Source of the DNA: an uncultured Jannaschia sp.
Lineage (GTDB): Bacteria; Pseudomonadota; Alphaproteobacteria; Rhodobacterales; Rhodobacteraceae
NCBI RefSeq assembly: GCF_947503795.1
Contig: NZ_CANNEZ010000001.1
Span: forward strand, 1,789,001-1,853,000
Direction of reading: 5' to 3'
Length of the DNA: 64,000 nucleotides
Shown here: one piece after another, positions 8,908 through 17,431 of the stretch
How positions within the stretch are numbered: the stretch's first letter is position 1
Layout of the letters: every line of letters starts with the position of its first letter
The notes under the pieces: model-generated
Databases searched by the model: none
What the model saw: only the letters and a program-made list of their open reading frames with translations
What the model was told of the DNA's origin: nothing
Made by a program: the position numbers and the translations under genes

Positions 8908-9909
8908 ATGGTCAAGGTTGCAATCAACGGCTTCGGTCGGATCGGTCGGAACGTCCTGCGCGGCATCGTCGAATCGGGCCGGACCGACATCGAGGTGATC
9001 GCGATCAACGACCTCGGCCCAGTCGAGACGAACGCCCATCTTCTGCAATATGACAGCGTCCATGGCCGCTTCCCCGCCGAGGTGACGACCGGCGACGACT
9101 GGATCGACGTGGGCCGGGGCCAGATGCGCGTCACCGCGATCCGCAACCCCGCCGACCTGCCTTGGTCGGATGTCGACGTGGTGATGGAATGCACCGGGAT
9201 CTTCACCTCCAAGGAGAAGTGTCAGGCCCATCTCGACAACGGCTCCAGCCGCGTCCTGATCTCCGCGCCTGGAACCGATGCCGACAAGACCATCGTCTAC
9301 GGCGTCAATCACGACACCCTGACCGCCGACGACCTGATCGTGTCGAACGCGTCCTGCACCACCAACTGCCTGACGCCCGTGGCCCATGTCCTGCACAACG
9401 CCATCGGGATCGAGCGCGGCTTCATGACCACGATCCACAGCTATACCGGCGACCAGCCGACGCTGGACACGATGCACAAGGATCTCTACCGCGCCCGCGC
9501 CGCCGCGCTCTCGATGATCCCGACCTCCACCGGGGCCGCCAAGGCCGTCGGCCTCGTGATGCCGGAACTCAACGGCAAGCTCGACGGCGTGGCGATCCGG
9601 GTGCCGACACCCAACGTCTCGGTGGTCGATTTGACCTTCACCGCCGCCCGCGACACCTCCGTGGACGAGATCAACGACGCGATCCGCGCCGCCGCCGCGG
9701 GCGAACTGAAGGGCATCCTCGACGTGACCGACAAGAAGCTGGTCTCGTCGGATTTCAACCACGACCCGCATTCCTCGATCTTCGCCACCGACCAGACGAA
9801 GGTGATGGATAGCGGCAAGATGTGCCGCATCCTGACATGGTACGACAACGAGTGGGGCTTCTCGAACCGGATGGCCGACACGGCGGTCAAGATGGGATCC
9901 CTGATCTAG
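8908..9909 (+). CDS. gap: Glyceraldehyde-3-phosphate dehydrogenase, NAD-type
   Basis: A 333-residue GAPDH paralogue of the upstream gene. It has [15 protein letters not shown], the catalytic [13 protein letters not shown] and [16 protein letters not shown]. Its cofactor loop reads [14 protein letters not shown], keeping Asp35 at the position that hydrogen-bonds the NAD ribose, so it is probably the catabolic NAD+ enzyme. GGAGG precedes the ATG by about 7 nt. One palindromic operator lies 45 bp upstream. It is followed 155 bp later by pgk. Confidence 0.96.
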   Translation: MVKVAINGFGRIGRNVLRGIVESGRTDIEVIAINDLGPVETNAHLLQYDSVHGRFPAEVTTGDDWIDVGRGQMRVTAIRNPADLPWSDVDVVMECTGIFTSKEKCQAHLDNGSSRVLISAPGTDADKTIVYGVNHDTLTADDLIVSNASCTTNCLTPVAHVLHNAIGIERGFMTTIHSYTGDQPTLDTMHKDLYRARAAALSMIPTSTGAAKAVGLVMPELNGKLDGVAIRVPTPNVSVVDLTFTAARDTSVDEINDAIRAAAAGELKGILDVTDKKLVSSDFNHDPHSSIFATDQTKVMDSGKMCRILTWYDNEWGFSNRMADTAVKMGSLI

Positions 9910-10064
9910 CACGGACCGGATCGGGGTCGGCGGCGAAGTGATCGCCCGCCCCGGACCGTCGCAAATGCACAGACCGGAACGATGCCCCCCGCCGCCCATC
10001 GATGTTCCGTAAATATGCCGGGGTCCGGGGCGGAGCACCGGCCTCCCTCCACAGGAGCTGCGTC

Positions 10065-11243
10065 ATGCCCTTCAAGACCCTCGACGACATGGAGCTCGAC
10101 GGGCGCGTCGTCATGACCCGCGTCGACATCAACGTCCCCGTCGAGGACGGCCGCGTCACCGACGCCACGCGCATCGAACGCATCGTGCCCACCGTGCGCG
10201 ACATCCTCGCCCGTGGCGGAAAGCCGGTCCTCCTGGCGCATTTCGGCCGCCCCAAGGGGACGGTCGTGCCCGAGATGTCGCTTCGCCAGCTCGTGCCAAC
10301 CCTGTCCAAGCATCTGGGCACCGAGGTGACCTTTGCGGATGGCGACTACGGCGCCGCCGTCGCGGCCATGGGTGCGGGCGATGTCCTCCTCTTCGAGAAC
10401 GTGCGATTCCACCCCGGTGAGGAAAAGGACGACGAGGCCTTCGCCGCCCGCCTCGCCGCCGTGGGCGACGTCTATTGCAACGATGCCTTCAGCGCGGCGC
10501 ATCGTGCCCACGCGACGACCCACGCCTTGGCCCGGAAGCTGCCCGCCTGTGCCGGGCGCCTGATGGAAGCGGAGTTGAAGGCGCTGGAACGGGCGCTCGG
10601 CGATCCGAAGCCGCCCGTGGCCGCGCTGGTCGGCGGGGCCAAGGTCTCGACCAAGCTGGACCTGCTGGGCAACCTCGTGACCCGAGTGCAGCACCTCATC
10701 ATCGGCGGCGGCATGGCGAACACCTTTCTCGCCGCGCAAGGCGTCGACGTGAAGAAGAGCCTCTGCGAGCATGACCTCCTCGACACCGCCCGCGAGATCG
10801 CCGCCAAGGCCGAGGCCGCGGGCTGCGCAATCCTCCTGCCCCGCGACGTCGTCACCGCCGCCGAGTTCCGCGCCAATCCCCCGACCCGGACCGTTCGGGT
10901 CGAAGAGGTCCCCGACGGCCACATGATCCTCGATGCCGGGCCCGACAGCGTGGCCCATATCCGCACCGTCCTCGACGGGTGCGCGACGCTCATCTGGAAT
11001 GGCCCGCTCGGCGCGTTCGAGATGACGCCCTTCGACAACGCCACCACCGTCGCCGCGCGCCACGCGGCGGATCTGACCCGCAAGGGCCAACTGGTCTCGG
11101 TCGCGGGCGGTGGGGACACGGTCGCGGCGCTCAACCACGCGGGCGTGGCCGACGATTTCACCTACATCTCGACCGCCGGGGGCGCGTTCCTCGAATGGAT
11201 GGAAGGCAAGACCCTGCCGGGCGTCGCGGCCCTCGAAGACTGA
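10065..11243 (+). CDS. pgk: Phosphoglycerate kinase
   Basis: A 392-residue PGK that interconverts 1,3-bisphosphoglycerate and 3-phosphoglycerate. N-terminal substrate residues lie in [17 protein letters not shown] and [10 protein letters not shown]; the hinge has [14 protein letters not shown]; the C-terminal nucleotide domain has [29 protein letters not shown] and a final glycine-rich [20 protein letters not shown] sits 7 nt before the ATG at 10065. It lies between gap2 and fba on the same strand. Confidence 0.97.
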   Translation: MPFKTLDDMELDGRVVMTRVDINVPVEDGRVTDATRIERIVPTVRDILARGGKPVLLAHFGRPKGTVVPEMSLRQLVPTLSKHLGTEVTFADGDYGAAVAAMGAGDVLLFENVRFHPGEEKDDEAFAARLAAVGDVYCNDAFSAAHRAHATTHALARKLPACAGRLMEAELKALERALGDPKPPVAALVGGAKVSTKLDLLGNLVTRVQHLIIGGGMANTFLAAQGVDVKKSLCEHDLLDTAREIAAKAEAAGCAILLPRDVVTAAEFRANPPTRTVRVEEVPDGHMILDAGPDSVAHIRTVLDGCATLIWNGPLGAFEMTPFDNATTVAARHAADLTRKGQLVSVAGGGDTVAALNHAGVADDFTYISTAGGAFLEWMEGKTLPGVAALED

Positions 11244-11322
11244 TAGCGCGAACAGGATGGACGGCGACCGGAGCGCGGCCTAGGTGCCGGAGCATCCCGT
11301 CCTGCCAGCCCGGAGCCGCCCC

Positions 11323-12216
11323 ATGTCCCAGACCGATCAAGCCGCCAAGATCCGCGCCGGACAGGGGTTCGTCGCGGCACTCGACCAGTCGGGTGGCTCG
11401 ACCCCCAAGGCGCTGCGACTCTACGGGATCGACGAGGACCGCTATGCCTCGGACGCGGAAATGTTCGACCTGATCCACGCCATGCGCGAGCGGATCGTGA
11501 CGTCGCCCGCCTTCTCCGGCGACAAGGTGATCGCCGCGATCCTCTTCGAGCAGACGATGGATCGCGACTTCGACGGCCAGCCCGCCGCGACCTATCTTTG
11601 GGAGACGCGCGGCGTCGTCCCCTTCCTCAAGATCGACAAGGGGCTCGAGCCCGAAAACCACGGCGTCCAGCTGATGAAGCCGATCCCCGATCTCGACGCG
11701 ACGCTGGAGCGCGCGAAGGCCAAGGGCATCTTCGGCACCAAGGAACGCTCGGTGATCGACGCCGCCGACCCTGATGGCATCGGCCGGATCGTCGACCAGC
11801 AGTTCGAGATCGGCGCGCAGGTGCTCGGCCACGGCCTCGTCCCGATGCTCGAGCCCGAGGTGACGATCTCCATCGCCGACAAGGCCGACGCGGAGACGAT
11901 CCTGCGCGACCGGATCCTCCAGGGGCTCGACCATCTGCCCGACGGGGCCGAGGTGATGCTCAAGCTGACCCTGCCCGAAGTCGACAACCACTACGCCCCG
12001 CTGGTGGACCACCCGAAGGTACTCCGGGTCGTGGCGCTCTCGGGCGGTTATTCGCGGGCCGAGGCCAATGACCGTCTGGGGCGCAATCGCGGCGTCATCG
12101 CCAGCTTCAGCCGCGCCCTGACCGAGGGGCTGTCGGACGACCAGGACGAGGCCGCCTTCGACCGCCAGCTGGCCGAGACCATCGATTCGATCCACGCAGC
12201 CTCGATCGCCGGCTAG
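11323..12216 (+). CDS. fba: Fructose-bisphosphate aldolase, class I
   Basis: A 297-residue class I (Schiff-base) aldolase of the bacterial short form. It has AALDQSGGSTPKALRLYG at the N-terminus, FLKIDKGLEPENHGVQLMKP carrying one conserved Lys, and MLKLTLPEVDNHYAPL with the likely Schiff-base Lys, then ALSGGYSRAEAN for the phosphate. It cleaves or forms fructose 1,6-bisphosphate and completes the tkt-gap-gap-pgk-fba set. The ATG at 11323 has GGAG 7-8 nt upstream. Confidence 0.94.
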   Translation: MSQTDQAAKIRAGQGFVAALDQSGGSTPKALRLYGIDEDRYASDAEMFDLIHAMRERIVTSPAFSGDKVIAAILFEQTMDRDFDGQPAATYLWETRGVVPFLKIDKGLEPENHGVQLMKPIPDLDATLERAKAKGIFGTKERSVIDAADPDGIGRIVDQQFEIGAQVLGHGLVPMLEPEVTISIADKADAETILRDRILQGLDHLPDGAEVMLKLTLPEVDNHYAPLVDHPKVLRVVALSGGYSRAEANDRLGRNRGVIASFSRALTEGLSDDQDEAAFDRQLAETIDSIHAASIAG

Positions 12217-12221
12217 GCCGC

Positions 12222-12241
12222 CCGTGGCGCATCCGCCACGG
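12222..12241 (+). terminator. Hairpin after fba
   Basis: An 8-bp perfect stem CCGTGGCG / CGCCACGG with a 4-nt loop starts 5 nt after the fba stop. There is no clear T-run after it, so it may be a weak terminator or an mRNA 3' stabiliser. Confidence 0.4.
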
Positions 12242-12330
12242 CCCTGTCGCAGGGGGATTCACACGCGCCCCGCCCCATGTCATAACGCCCCCGAGGCGCC
12301 CGTCAGAGGCACCCGAGCGAGGCACGGCAG

Positions 12331-12630
12331 ATGACGACCACAGGCAGACGCGCGGGCTACGGCCTGATCCTCCCGATCCTTCTGATCCTGTTCGCCAGCT
12401 ATTTCGTCTTCGCCGCCGTCCAGGGCGAATACGGCGTGTTTCGCCGGGTCGAGCTGGAGGCCGAGCGCGATCTGCTGCGCGCCGAGCTGGCCAATCTGGA
12501 CCAGCAGGCCGCGCGGATGCGCGACGCGACGCGGCGGCTCTCGGACGACTACCTCGATCTCGACCTTCTGGACGAACGCGCGCGTCTCGTCCTCGGCATG
12601 GCGCGGACGGACGAAATCCTCGTGGAATAA
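12331..12630 (+). CDS. Septum formation initiator, FtsB/DivIC-like
   Basis: A 99-residue bitopic protein. Residues 10-30 form a membrane span ([17 protein letters not shown]), followed by [19 protein letters not shown] and a coiled coil of about 35 residues, then [18 protein letters not shown]. This layout is that of FtsB/DivIC, which joins FtsL and FtsQ at the divisome. It lies just upstream of the pdh operon, an order also common in other alphaproteobacteria. Confidence 0.85.
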   Translation: MTTTGRRAGYGLILPILLILFASYFVFAAVQGEYGVFRRVELEAERDLLRAELANLDQQAARMRDATRRLSDDYLDLDLLDERARLVLGMARTDEILVE

Positions 12631-12643
12631 CGGCGCGAACGCG

Positions 12644-12704
12644 TTTGCGGTAACAGGATCTGTCCCTAGCGGAACGGATCGTGTAGCAGATTGTTTAACG
12701 TTGA
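12644..12704. promoter_or_regulatory. Two CceR-like operators upstream of pdhA
   Basis: TTTGCGGTAA (12644-12653) and TTAACGTTGA (12695-12704) are imperfect copies of the palindrome found upstream of both GAPDH genes. They lie 91 and 31 bp before the pdhA start, in the short gap after the FtsB-like gene, and suggest shared control of pyruvate dehydrogenase and GAPDH. Confidence 0.5.
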
Positions 12705-12734
12705 ACGATCCTGCGACCGGAGGACTGCCGCCCC

Positions 12735-13748
12735 ATGGCCACACGCAAGAGTTCCGCCAAGCCGAACGTCTCGAAGGACGAGCTGCTTCAATATTACCGC
12801 GATATGCTCCTCATTCGACGCTTCGAGGAAAAGGCGGGCCAACTCTACGGGATGGGTCTGATCGGCGGCTTCTGCCACCTCTATATCGGTCAGGAAGCTG
12901 TCGTCGTCGGCCTCGAGGCGACGGCCAAGGAAGGCGACAAGCGCATTACCTCCTACCGCGACCACGGCCACATGCTGGCCTGCGGCATGGACCCCAAGGG
13001 CGTCATGGCCGAGCTGACGGGCCGCGAGGGCGGCTATTCCAAGGGCAAGGGCGGGAGCATGCACATGTTCTCGAAGGAGAAGCATTTCTACGGTGGTCAC
13101 GGCATCGTCGCGGCGCAAGTGCCGCTGGGCGCGGGGCTGGCCTTCTCGGACAAGTACAAGGGCAACGACAACGTCACCTTCACCTATTTCGGCGACGGCG
13201 CGGCCAACCAGGGCCAGGTCTACGAGGCCTACAACATGGCCGAGCTGTGGAACCTGCCCTGCATCTTCGTGATCGAGAACAACCAGTACGCCATGGGCAC
13301 CTCGACCAAGCGGTCGACCCATTCGCCCAGCTACTGGGAGCGGGGCGCGGCCTACGGCATCAAGGGCGAGGAAGTGGATGGCATGGACGTCCTCGCGGTC
13401 AAGGCCGCGGGCGAGAAGGCCGTCGCCGTCTGCCGCGAGGGCAAGGGTCCGTATATCCTCGAGATCAAGACCTACCGCTACCGGGGCCACTCGATGTCCG
13501 ACCCCGCGAAATACCGCACCCGCGACGAGGTGCAGGAGATGCGCGAGAAGCGCGACGCTATCGAGATGGTCCGCCAGATGCTGCTGACCGGCAAGCACGC
13601 GACCGAAGACGACCTCAAGGCCGTCGACAAGGAGATCAAGGACATCGTCAACGAGAGCGCCGAATTCGCCAAGGAAAGCCCCGAGCCCGCGCTCGAGGAG
13701 CTCTGGACCGACATCTACGCCGACGAAATTCCGCAGGAGGCCGTGTGA
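12735..13748 (+). CDS. pdhA: Pyruvate dehydrogenase E1 component, alpha subunit
   Basis: A 337-residue E1-alpha. It carries the ThDP-binding motif [19 protein letters not shown] ending near NNQYAMGT, the substrate channel segment [15 protein letters not shown] and the loop [14 protein letters not shown]. Together with PdhB it decarboxylates pyruvate and reductively acetylates the E2 lipoyl group. GGAGG precedes the ATG. The stop overlaps the pdhB start (TGATG), so the two are translationally coupled. Confidence 0.97.
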   Translation: MATRKSSAKPNVSKDELLQYYRDMLLIRRFEEKAGQLYGMGLIGGFCHLYIGQEAVVVGLEATAKEGDKRITSYRDHGHMLACGMDPKGVMAELTGREGGYSKGKGGSMHMFSKEKHFYGGHGIVAAQVPLGAGLAFSDKYKGNDNVTFTYFGDGAANQGQVYEAYNMAELWNLPCIFVIENNQYAMGTSTKRSTHSPSYWERGAAYGIKGEEVDGMDVLAVKAAGEKAVAVCREGKGPYILEIKTYRYRGHSMSDPAKYRTRDEVQEMREKRDAIEMVRQMLLTGKHATEDDLKAVDKEIKDIVNESAEFAKESPEPALEELWTDIYADEIPQEAV

Positions 13749-15124
13749 TGGCGACCGAGATCCTCATGCCCGCCCTCTCCCCCACCATGGAGGAGGGTAC
13801 GCTCGCCAAGTGGCTCGTGAAGGAGGGCGACACCGTCGCCTCCGGTGACATCCTGGCAGAGATCGAGACCGACAAGGCCACGATGGAGTTCGAGGCCGTC
13901 GACGAAGGCACGATCGGCAAGATCATCGTCGCCGAGGGCACCGAGGGGGTGAAGGTCAACTCGCCCATCGCCGTGCTCTTGGAAGAAGGTGAAAGCGCCG
14001 ACGACGTCACCACGACGCCCGCCGCCGAGAGCCAGCCCGCAAAGGAGGAGGCCGCGACGCCCGCGCCCGCCGCCGCCCGCGTCGCCGACGAGACCCCTGC
14101 CCCGCAATCCAACGCCTCGCCCGACTGGCCCGAGGGCACCGAGATGGTCCAGCAGACCGTCCGCGAAGCCCTGCGCGACGCCATGTCCGAGGAGATGCGC
14201 CGCGACGACACCGTCTTCGTCATGGGCGAGGAGGTGGCCGAATATAACGGCGCCTACAAGATCACCCAGGGCATGCTGGACGAGTTCGGCGACAAGCGCG
14301 TCATCGACACGCCGATCACCGAACATGGCTTCACCGGCATCGGCGTCGGCGCGGCCTTCGGGGGTCTGAAGCCCATCGTCGAGTTCATGACCTTCAACTT
14401 CGCCATGCAGGCGATCGACCAGATCATCAACTCGGCGGCCAAGACGCTCTACATGTCCGGCGGCCAGATGGGCGCGCCCATGGTGTTCCGCGGCCCCAAC
14501 GGCGCCGCCGCCCGCGTCGGCGCCCAGCACAGCCAGGACTACGCGGCATGGTATGCCAGCATCCCCGGCCTCAAGGTCGTGATGCCCTACTCCGCGGCCG
14601 ACGCGAAGGGCCTGATGAAGACCGCGATCCGCGACCCGAACCCGGTCATCTTCCTCGAGAACGAGATCCTCTACGGCAAGTCCTTCGACGTGCCCAAGCT
14701 CGACGATTTCACCGTGCCCTTCGGCAAGGCGAAGATCTGGCGCGAGGGCTCCGACGTGACGCTCGTGAGCTGGGGGATCGGCATGACCTACGCGCTCGAG
14801 GCCGCCGAGAAGCTGGCCGCCGACGGGATCGAGGCCGAGGTCGTCGATCTCCGGACGCTCCGGCCAGTCGATTACGACACGGTCCTCGCCTCGGTGATGA
14901 AGACGAACCGCTGCGTGCTGGTCGAGGAAGGCTTCCCGGTCGCCAGTTTCAGCGACCACATGGCCTCCACGATCATGCAGCGCGCGTTCGACTATCTCGA
15001 CGCGCCGGTCATCACCTGCACCGGCAAGGACGTGCCCATGCCCTATGCGGCGAACCTCGAAAAGCTGGCGCTCGTGACGACCGACGAAGTCGTCGAGGCC
15101 GTCAGCAAAGTGACCTACAAGTAA
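13748..15124 (+). CDS. pdhB: Pyruvate dehydrogenase E1 component, beta subunit with N-terminal lipoyl domain
   Basis: A 458-residue E1-beta with a fused lipoyl domain. Residues 1-87 are a complete lipoyl domain with the lipoylation motif ETDKATMEF; a Pro/Ala-rich linker (90-125) follows, and the transketolase-like beta subunit begins at about 130 ([14 protein letters not shown], then [36 protein letters not shown]). A lipoyl domain on E1-beta is known from alphaproteobacteria. Its lipoyl domain is almost identical to that of pdhC 1.4 kb away. Confidence 0.96.
   Translation: MATEILMPALSPTMEEGTLAKWLVKEGDTVASGDILAEIETDKATMEFEAVDEGTIGKIIVAEGTEGVKVNSPIAVLLEEGESADDVTTTPAAESQPAKEEAATPAPAAARVADETPAPQSNASPDWPEGTEMVQQTVREALRDAMSEEMRRDDTVFVMGEEVAEYNGAYKITQGMLDEFGDKRVIDTPITEHGFTGIGVGAAFGGLKPIVEFMTFNFAMQAIDQIINSAAKTLYMSGGQMGAPMVFRGPNGAAARVGAQHSQDYAAWYASIPGLKVVMPYSAADAKGLMKTAIRDPNPVIFLENEILYGKSFDVPKLDDFTVPFGKAKIWREGSDVTLVSWGIGMTYALEAAEKLAADGIEAEVVDLRTLRPVDYDTVLASVMKTNRCVLVEEGFPVASFSDHMASTIMQRAFDYLDAPVITCTGKDVPMPYAANLEKLALVTTDEVVEAVSKVTYK
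13859..14008 (+). repeat. Near-identical lipoyl-domain repeat, copy 1 (pdhB)
   Basis: This 150-bp segment matches 15248-15397 in pdhC with about six differences, nearly all at third positions. The 111 bp before it in the same domain differ at about twenty sites. Confidence 0.85.
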
Positions 15125-15136
15125 GGGGCCGCGATC

Positions 15137-16474
15137 ATGGCAACCGAGATCCTGATGCCCGCACTTTCCCCCACGATGGAGGAAGGCACGCTCGCGAAAT
15201 GGCTGGTCAAGGAGGGGGACACGGTTTCATCCGGCGACCTTCTGGCCGAGATCGAGACCGACAAGGCCACGATGGAGTTCGAGGCCGTCGACGAGGGCAC
15301 GATCGGCAAGATCATCGTCGCCGAGGGCACCGAAGGCGTGAAGGTCAACTCGCCCATCGCCGTGCTGCTGGAAGAGGGTGAAAGCGCCGACGACGTCGCC
15401 TCCGCCTCGACCCCGAAAGCGCCAGAGGCGTCGTCCAACGCCGCGCCCGCCGACGCCACCCCCGCAACCGAGCCGCAGGCCGGCTACGGCCGTGAGGCCG
15501 GTGGTGCCGCCGATGCGACGCCCGCCGCGCCCAAGGGCGACCGCATCTTCGCGACCCCGGTCGCGCGCCGGATCGCCAAGGACAAGGGGATCGATCTGGC
15601 CCAGGTCAAGGGCTCCGGCCCGCGCGGCCGCATCGTGAAGGCCGATGTCGAGGCGTTCGACCCCGCCAAGGCCCCCGCGACCGCCGCTGCCGATACCGCG
15701 CCCGCCGCCAAGACCGAGGGCCAGAAGCCCGCGATGGCCGCTGGCATGGGGGCCGAGACGGTCCTCAAGATGTACGAGGGTCGCGAGTTCGAAGAGGTCA
15801 AGCTCGACGGGATGCGCAAGACGATCGCCGCACGCCTCACCGAGGCCAAGCAGACGATCCCGCATTTCTACCTGCGGCGCGACATCCGGCTCGACAACCT
15901 GATGAAGTTCCGCAGCCAGCTCAACAAGCAGCTCGAAGACCGGGGCGTGAAGCTTTCGGTCAACGACTTCATCATCAAGGCCAGCGCCCTCGCCCTTCAG
16001 GCCGTGCCGGACGCCAACGCCGTCTGGGCGGGCGACCGCATCATCAAGCTGAAGCCTTCGGATGTCGCCGTGGCCGTGGCCATCGAAGGCGGGCTCTTCA
16101 CCCCCGTCCTCAAGGACGCACACATGAAGTCGCTCAGCGCGCTCAGCGCCGAGATGAAGGATCTCGCCACCCGCGCCCGCGACCGCAAGCTCGCCCCCCA
16201 CGAGTACCAGGGCGGCAGCTTCGCGATCTCAAATCTGGGGATGTTCGGGATCGACAATTTCGACGCGGTCATCAACCCGCCCCACGGCTCGATCCTCGCG
16301 GTCGGCGCGGGCGTCAAGAAGCCGGTAATCGGCGCCGATGGCGAGATCACCGCCGCCATCGTCATGTCGGTCACGCTCAGCGTCGACCACCGGGTCATCG
16401 ACGGCGCGCTCGGGGCCGAGTTCCTGAAGGCCTTTGCCGACAATCTCGAAAACCCGATGACCATGCTCGCCTGA
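15137..16474 (+). CDS. pdhC: Dihydrolipoyllysine acetyltransferase (E2) of pyruvate dehydrogenase
   Basis: A 445-residue E2. Residues 1-88 form the lipoyl domain (ETDKATMEF), residues 135-175 the E1/E3-binding domain ([25 protein letters not shown]), with Ala/Pro-rich linkers on both sides, and residues 215-445 the acetyltransferase core ending in the catalytic [19 protein letters not shown]. It transfers the acetyl group to CoA. It lies 12 nt after pdhB. No E3 (lpd) gene follows; a strong terminator closes the operon, so E3 must be elsewhere. Confidence 0.97.
   Translation: MATEILMPALSPTMEEGTLAKWLVKEGDTVSSGDLLAEIETDKATMEFEAVDEGTIGKIIVAEGTEGVKVNSPIAVLLEEGESADDVASASTPKAPEASSNAAPADATPATEPQAGYGREAGGAADATPAAPKGDRIFATPVARRIAKDKGIDLAQVKGSGPRGRIVKADVEAFDPAKAPATAAADTAPAAKTEGQKPAMAAGMGAETVLKMYEGREFEEVKLDGMRKTIAARLTEAKQTIPHFYLRRDIRLDNLMKFRSQLNKQLEDRGVKLSVNDFIIKASALALQAVPDANAVWAGDRIIKLKPSDVAVAVAIEGGLFTPVLKDAHMKSLSALSAEMKDLATRARDRKLAPHEYQGGSFAISNLGMFGIDNFDAVINPPHGSILAVGAGVKKPVIGADGEITAAIVMSVTLSVDHRVIDGALGAEFLKAFADNLENPMTMLA
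15248..15397 (+). repeat. Near-identical lipoyl-domain repeat, copy 2 (pdhC)
   Basis: Partner of the pdhB copy at 13859-14008. The sharp drop in divergence inside one domain suggests recent gene conversion between the two lipoyl-coding segments. Confidence 0.85.
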
Positions 16475-16491
16475 GCGTCCGGTCGAACAAA

Positions 16492-16526
16492 AAAGGCGGC
16501 GCCGGGATACCCCCGGCGCCGCCTTT
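16492..16526. terminator. Bidirectional terminator between pdhC and cysE
   Basis: A perfect 15-bp stem (AAAGGCGGCGCCGGG / CCCGGCGCCGCCTTT) with a 5-nt loop is flanked by A-runs on the left and TTTCGTT on the right. It ends both the rightward pdh operon and the leftward cysE/GTA transcripts. Confidence 0.92.
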
Positions 16527-16544
16527 CGTTCATTTGCCTGGGGA

Positions 16545-17366
16545 TCAGTCGTCGTCGCTGCCGCGCACGCCGATCAACTGGTCCATCATCACCGACGGCT
16601 GCGCACAGCCCGCCTCGCCCACGACCCGCGCCGGCACGCCAGCCACGGTCTTCTTGGGCGGAATGTCCTCCAGCACGACCGACCCGGCCGCGATCCGCGA
16701 GCAATGCCCGACCCGGATATTGCCCAGGACCTTCGCACCAGCCCCGATCAGGACCCCGTCCTCGATCTTAGGGTGCCGATCGTCGTCTTCCTTGCCCGTG
16801 CCGCCCAGCGTCACCGAGTGCAGCATCGAGACGTTGTTGCCGACCACCGCCGTCTCGCCGATGACGATGGAATGGGCGTGATCGATCATGATGCCGCGCC
16901 CGATCCGCGCGCCCGGATGGATGTCCACGCCGAACCGCTCGCTCACCCGCATCTGCACGTAATAGGCTAGGTCCTTGCGCCCCGTCCGCCACAGCCAATG
17001 ACCGATGCGATAGGCGGTGACCGCCTGGAAGCCCTTGAAATACAACAGCGCCTGAATGAATCGGTGGCAGGCCGGGTCGCGCTCGAAGATGGCCACGACA
17101 TCGCCGCGCGCCGCCATGGCGATCTCGGGATCGGCGGCCATCGCGCCATCGGCGATCTCGCGCAGCACCTGCTCGCTCATCTCGTTGGACGACAGCTTTT
17201 GGGCGAACCGGTAGGCCAGCGCGGCCTCCAGCGACGAATGGTGCAGGATCGACCCATGCACCAACCCGCCCAGCAGCGGCTCATCCCGCAGGAGCGCGCG
17301 CGCCTCCTCGACGGTCTGCTCCCAGACGAAATCGACCGAATGGACGGCGTTCGGATTGACGGACAT
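16545..17366 (-). CDS. cysE: Serine O-acetyltransferase
   Basis: A 273-residue serine acetyltransferase making O-acetylserine for cysteine synthesis. The N-terminal helical domain has FVWEQTVEEARALLRDEPLL; the left-handed beta-helix has HPGARIGRGIMIDHAHSIVI, then IEDGVLIGAGAKVLGNIRVG, and ends in the long C-terminal tail expected for Cys feedback. The start at 17366 is chosen because GGAGG lies 8 nt upstream; an in-frame ATG at 17393 lacks a box. It follows g15 of the GTA by 65 bp on the same strand with no clear terminator between, so read-through is possible. Confidence 0.94.
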   Translation of the reverse strand: MSVNPNAVHSVDFVWEQTVEEARALLRDEPLLGGLVHGSILHHSSLEAALAYRFAQKLSSNEMSEQVLREIADGAMAADPEIAMAARGDVVAIFERDPACHRFIQALLYFKGFQAVTAYRIGHWLWRTGRKDLAYYVQMRVSERFGVDIHPGARIGRGIMIDHAHSIVIGETAVVGNNVSMLHSVTLGGTGKEDDDRHPKIEDGVLIGAGAKVLGNIRVGHCSRIAAGSVVLEDIPPKKTVAGVPARVVGEAGCAQPSVMMDQLIGVRGSDDD

Positions 17367-17431
17367 GGCGCGTTCCTCCGCGGTAGGGTCCACTAGCTAA
17401 CCACCCGCGGACCCCGGCGCAATGACGCGGG

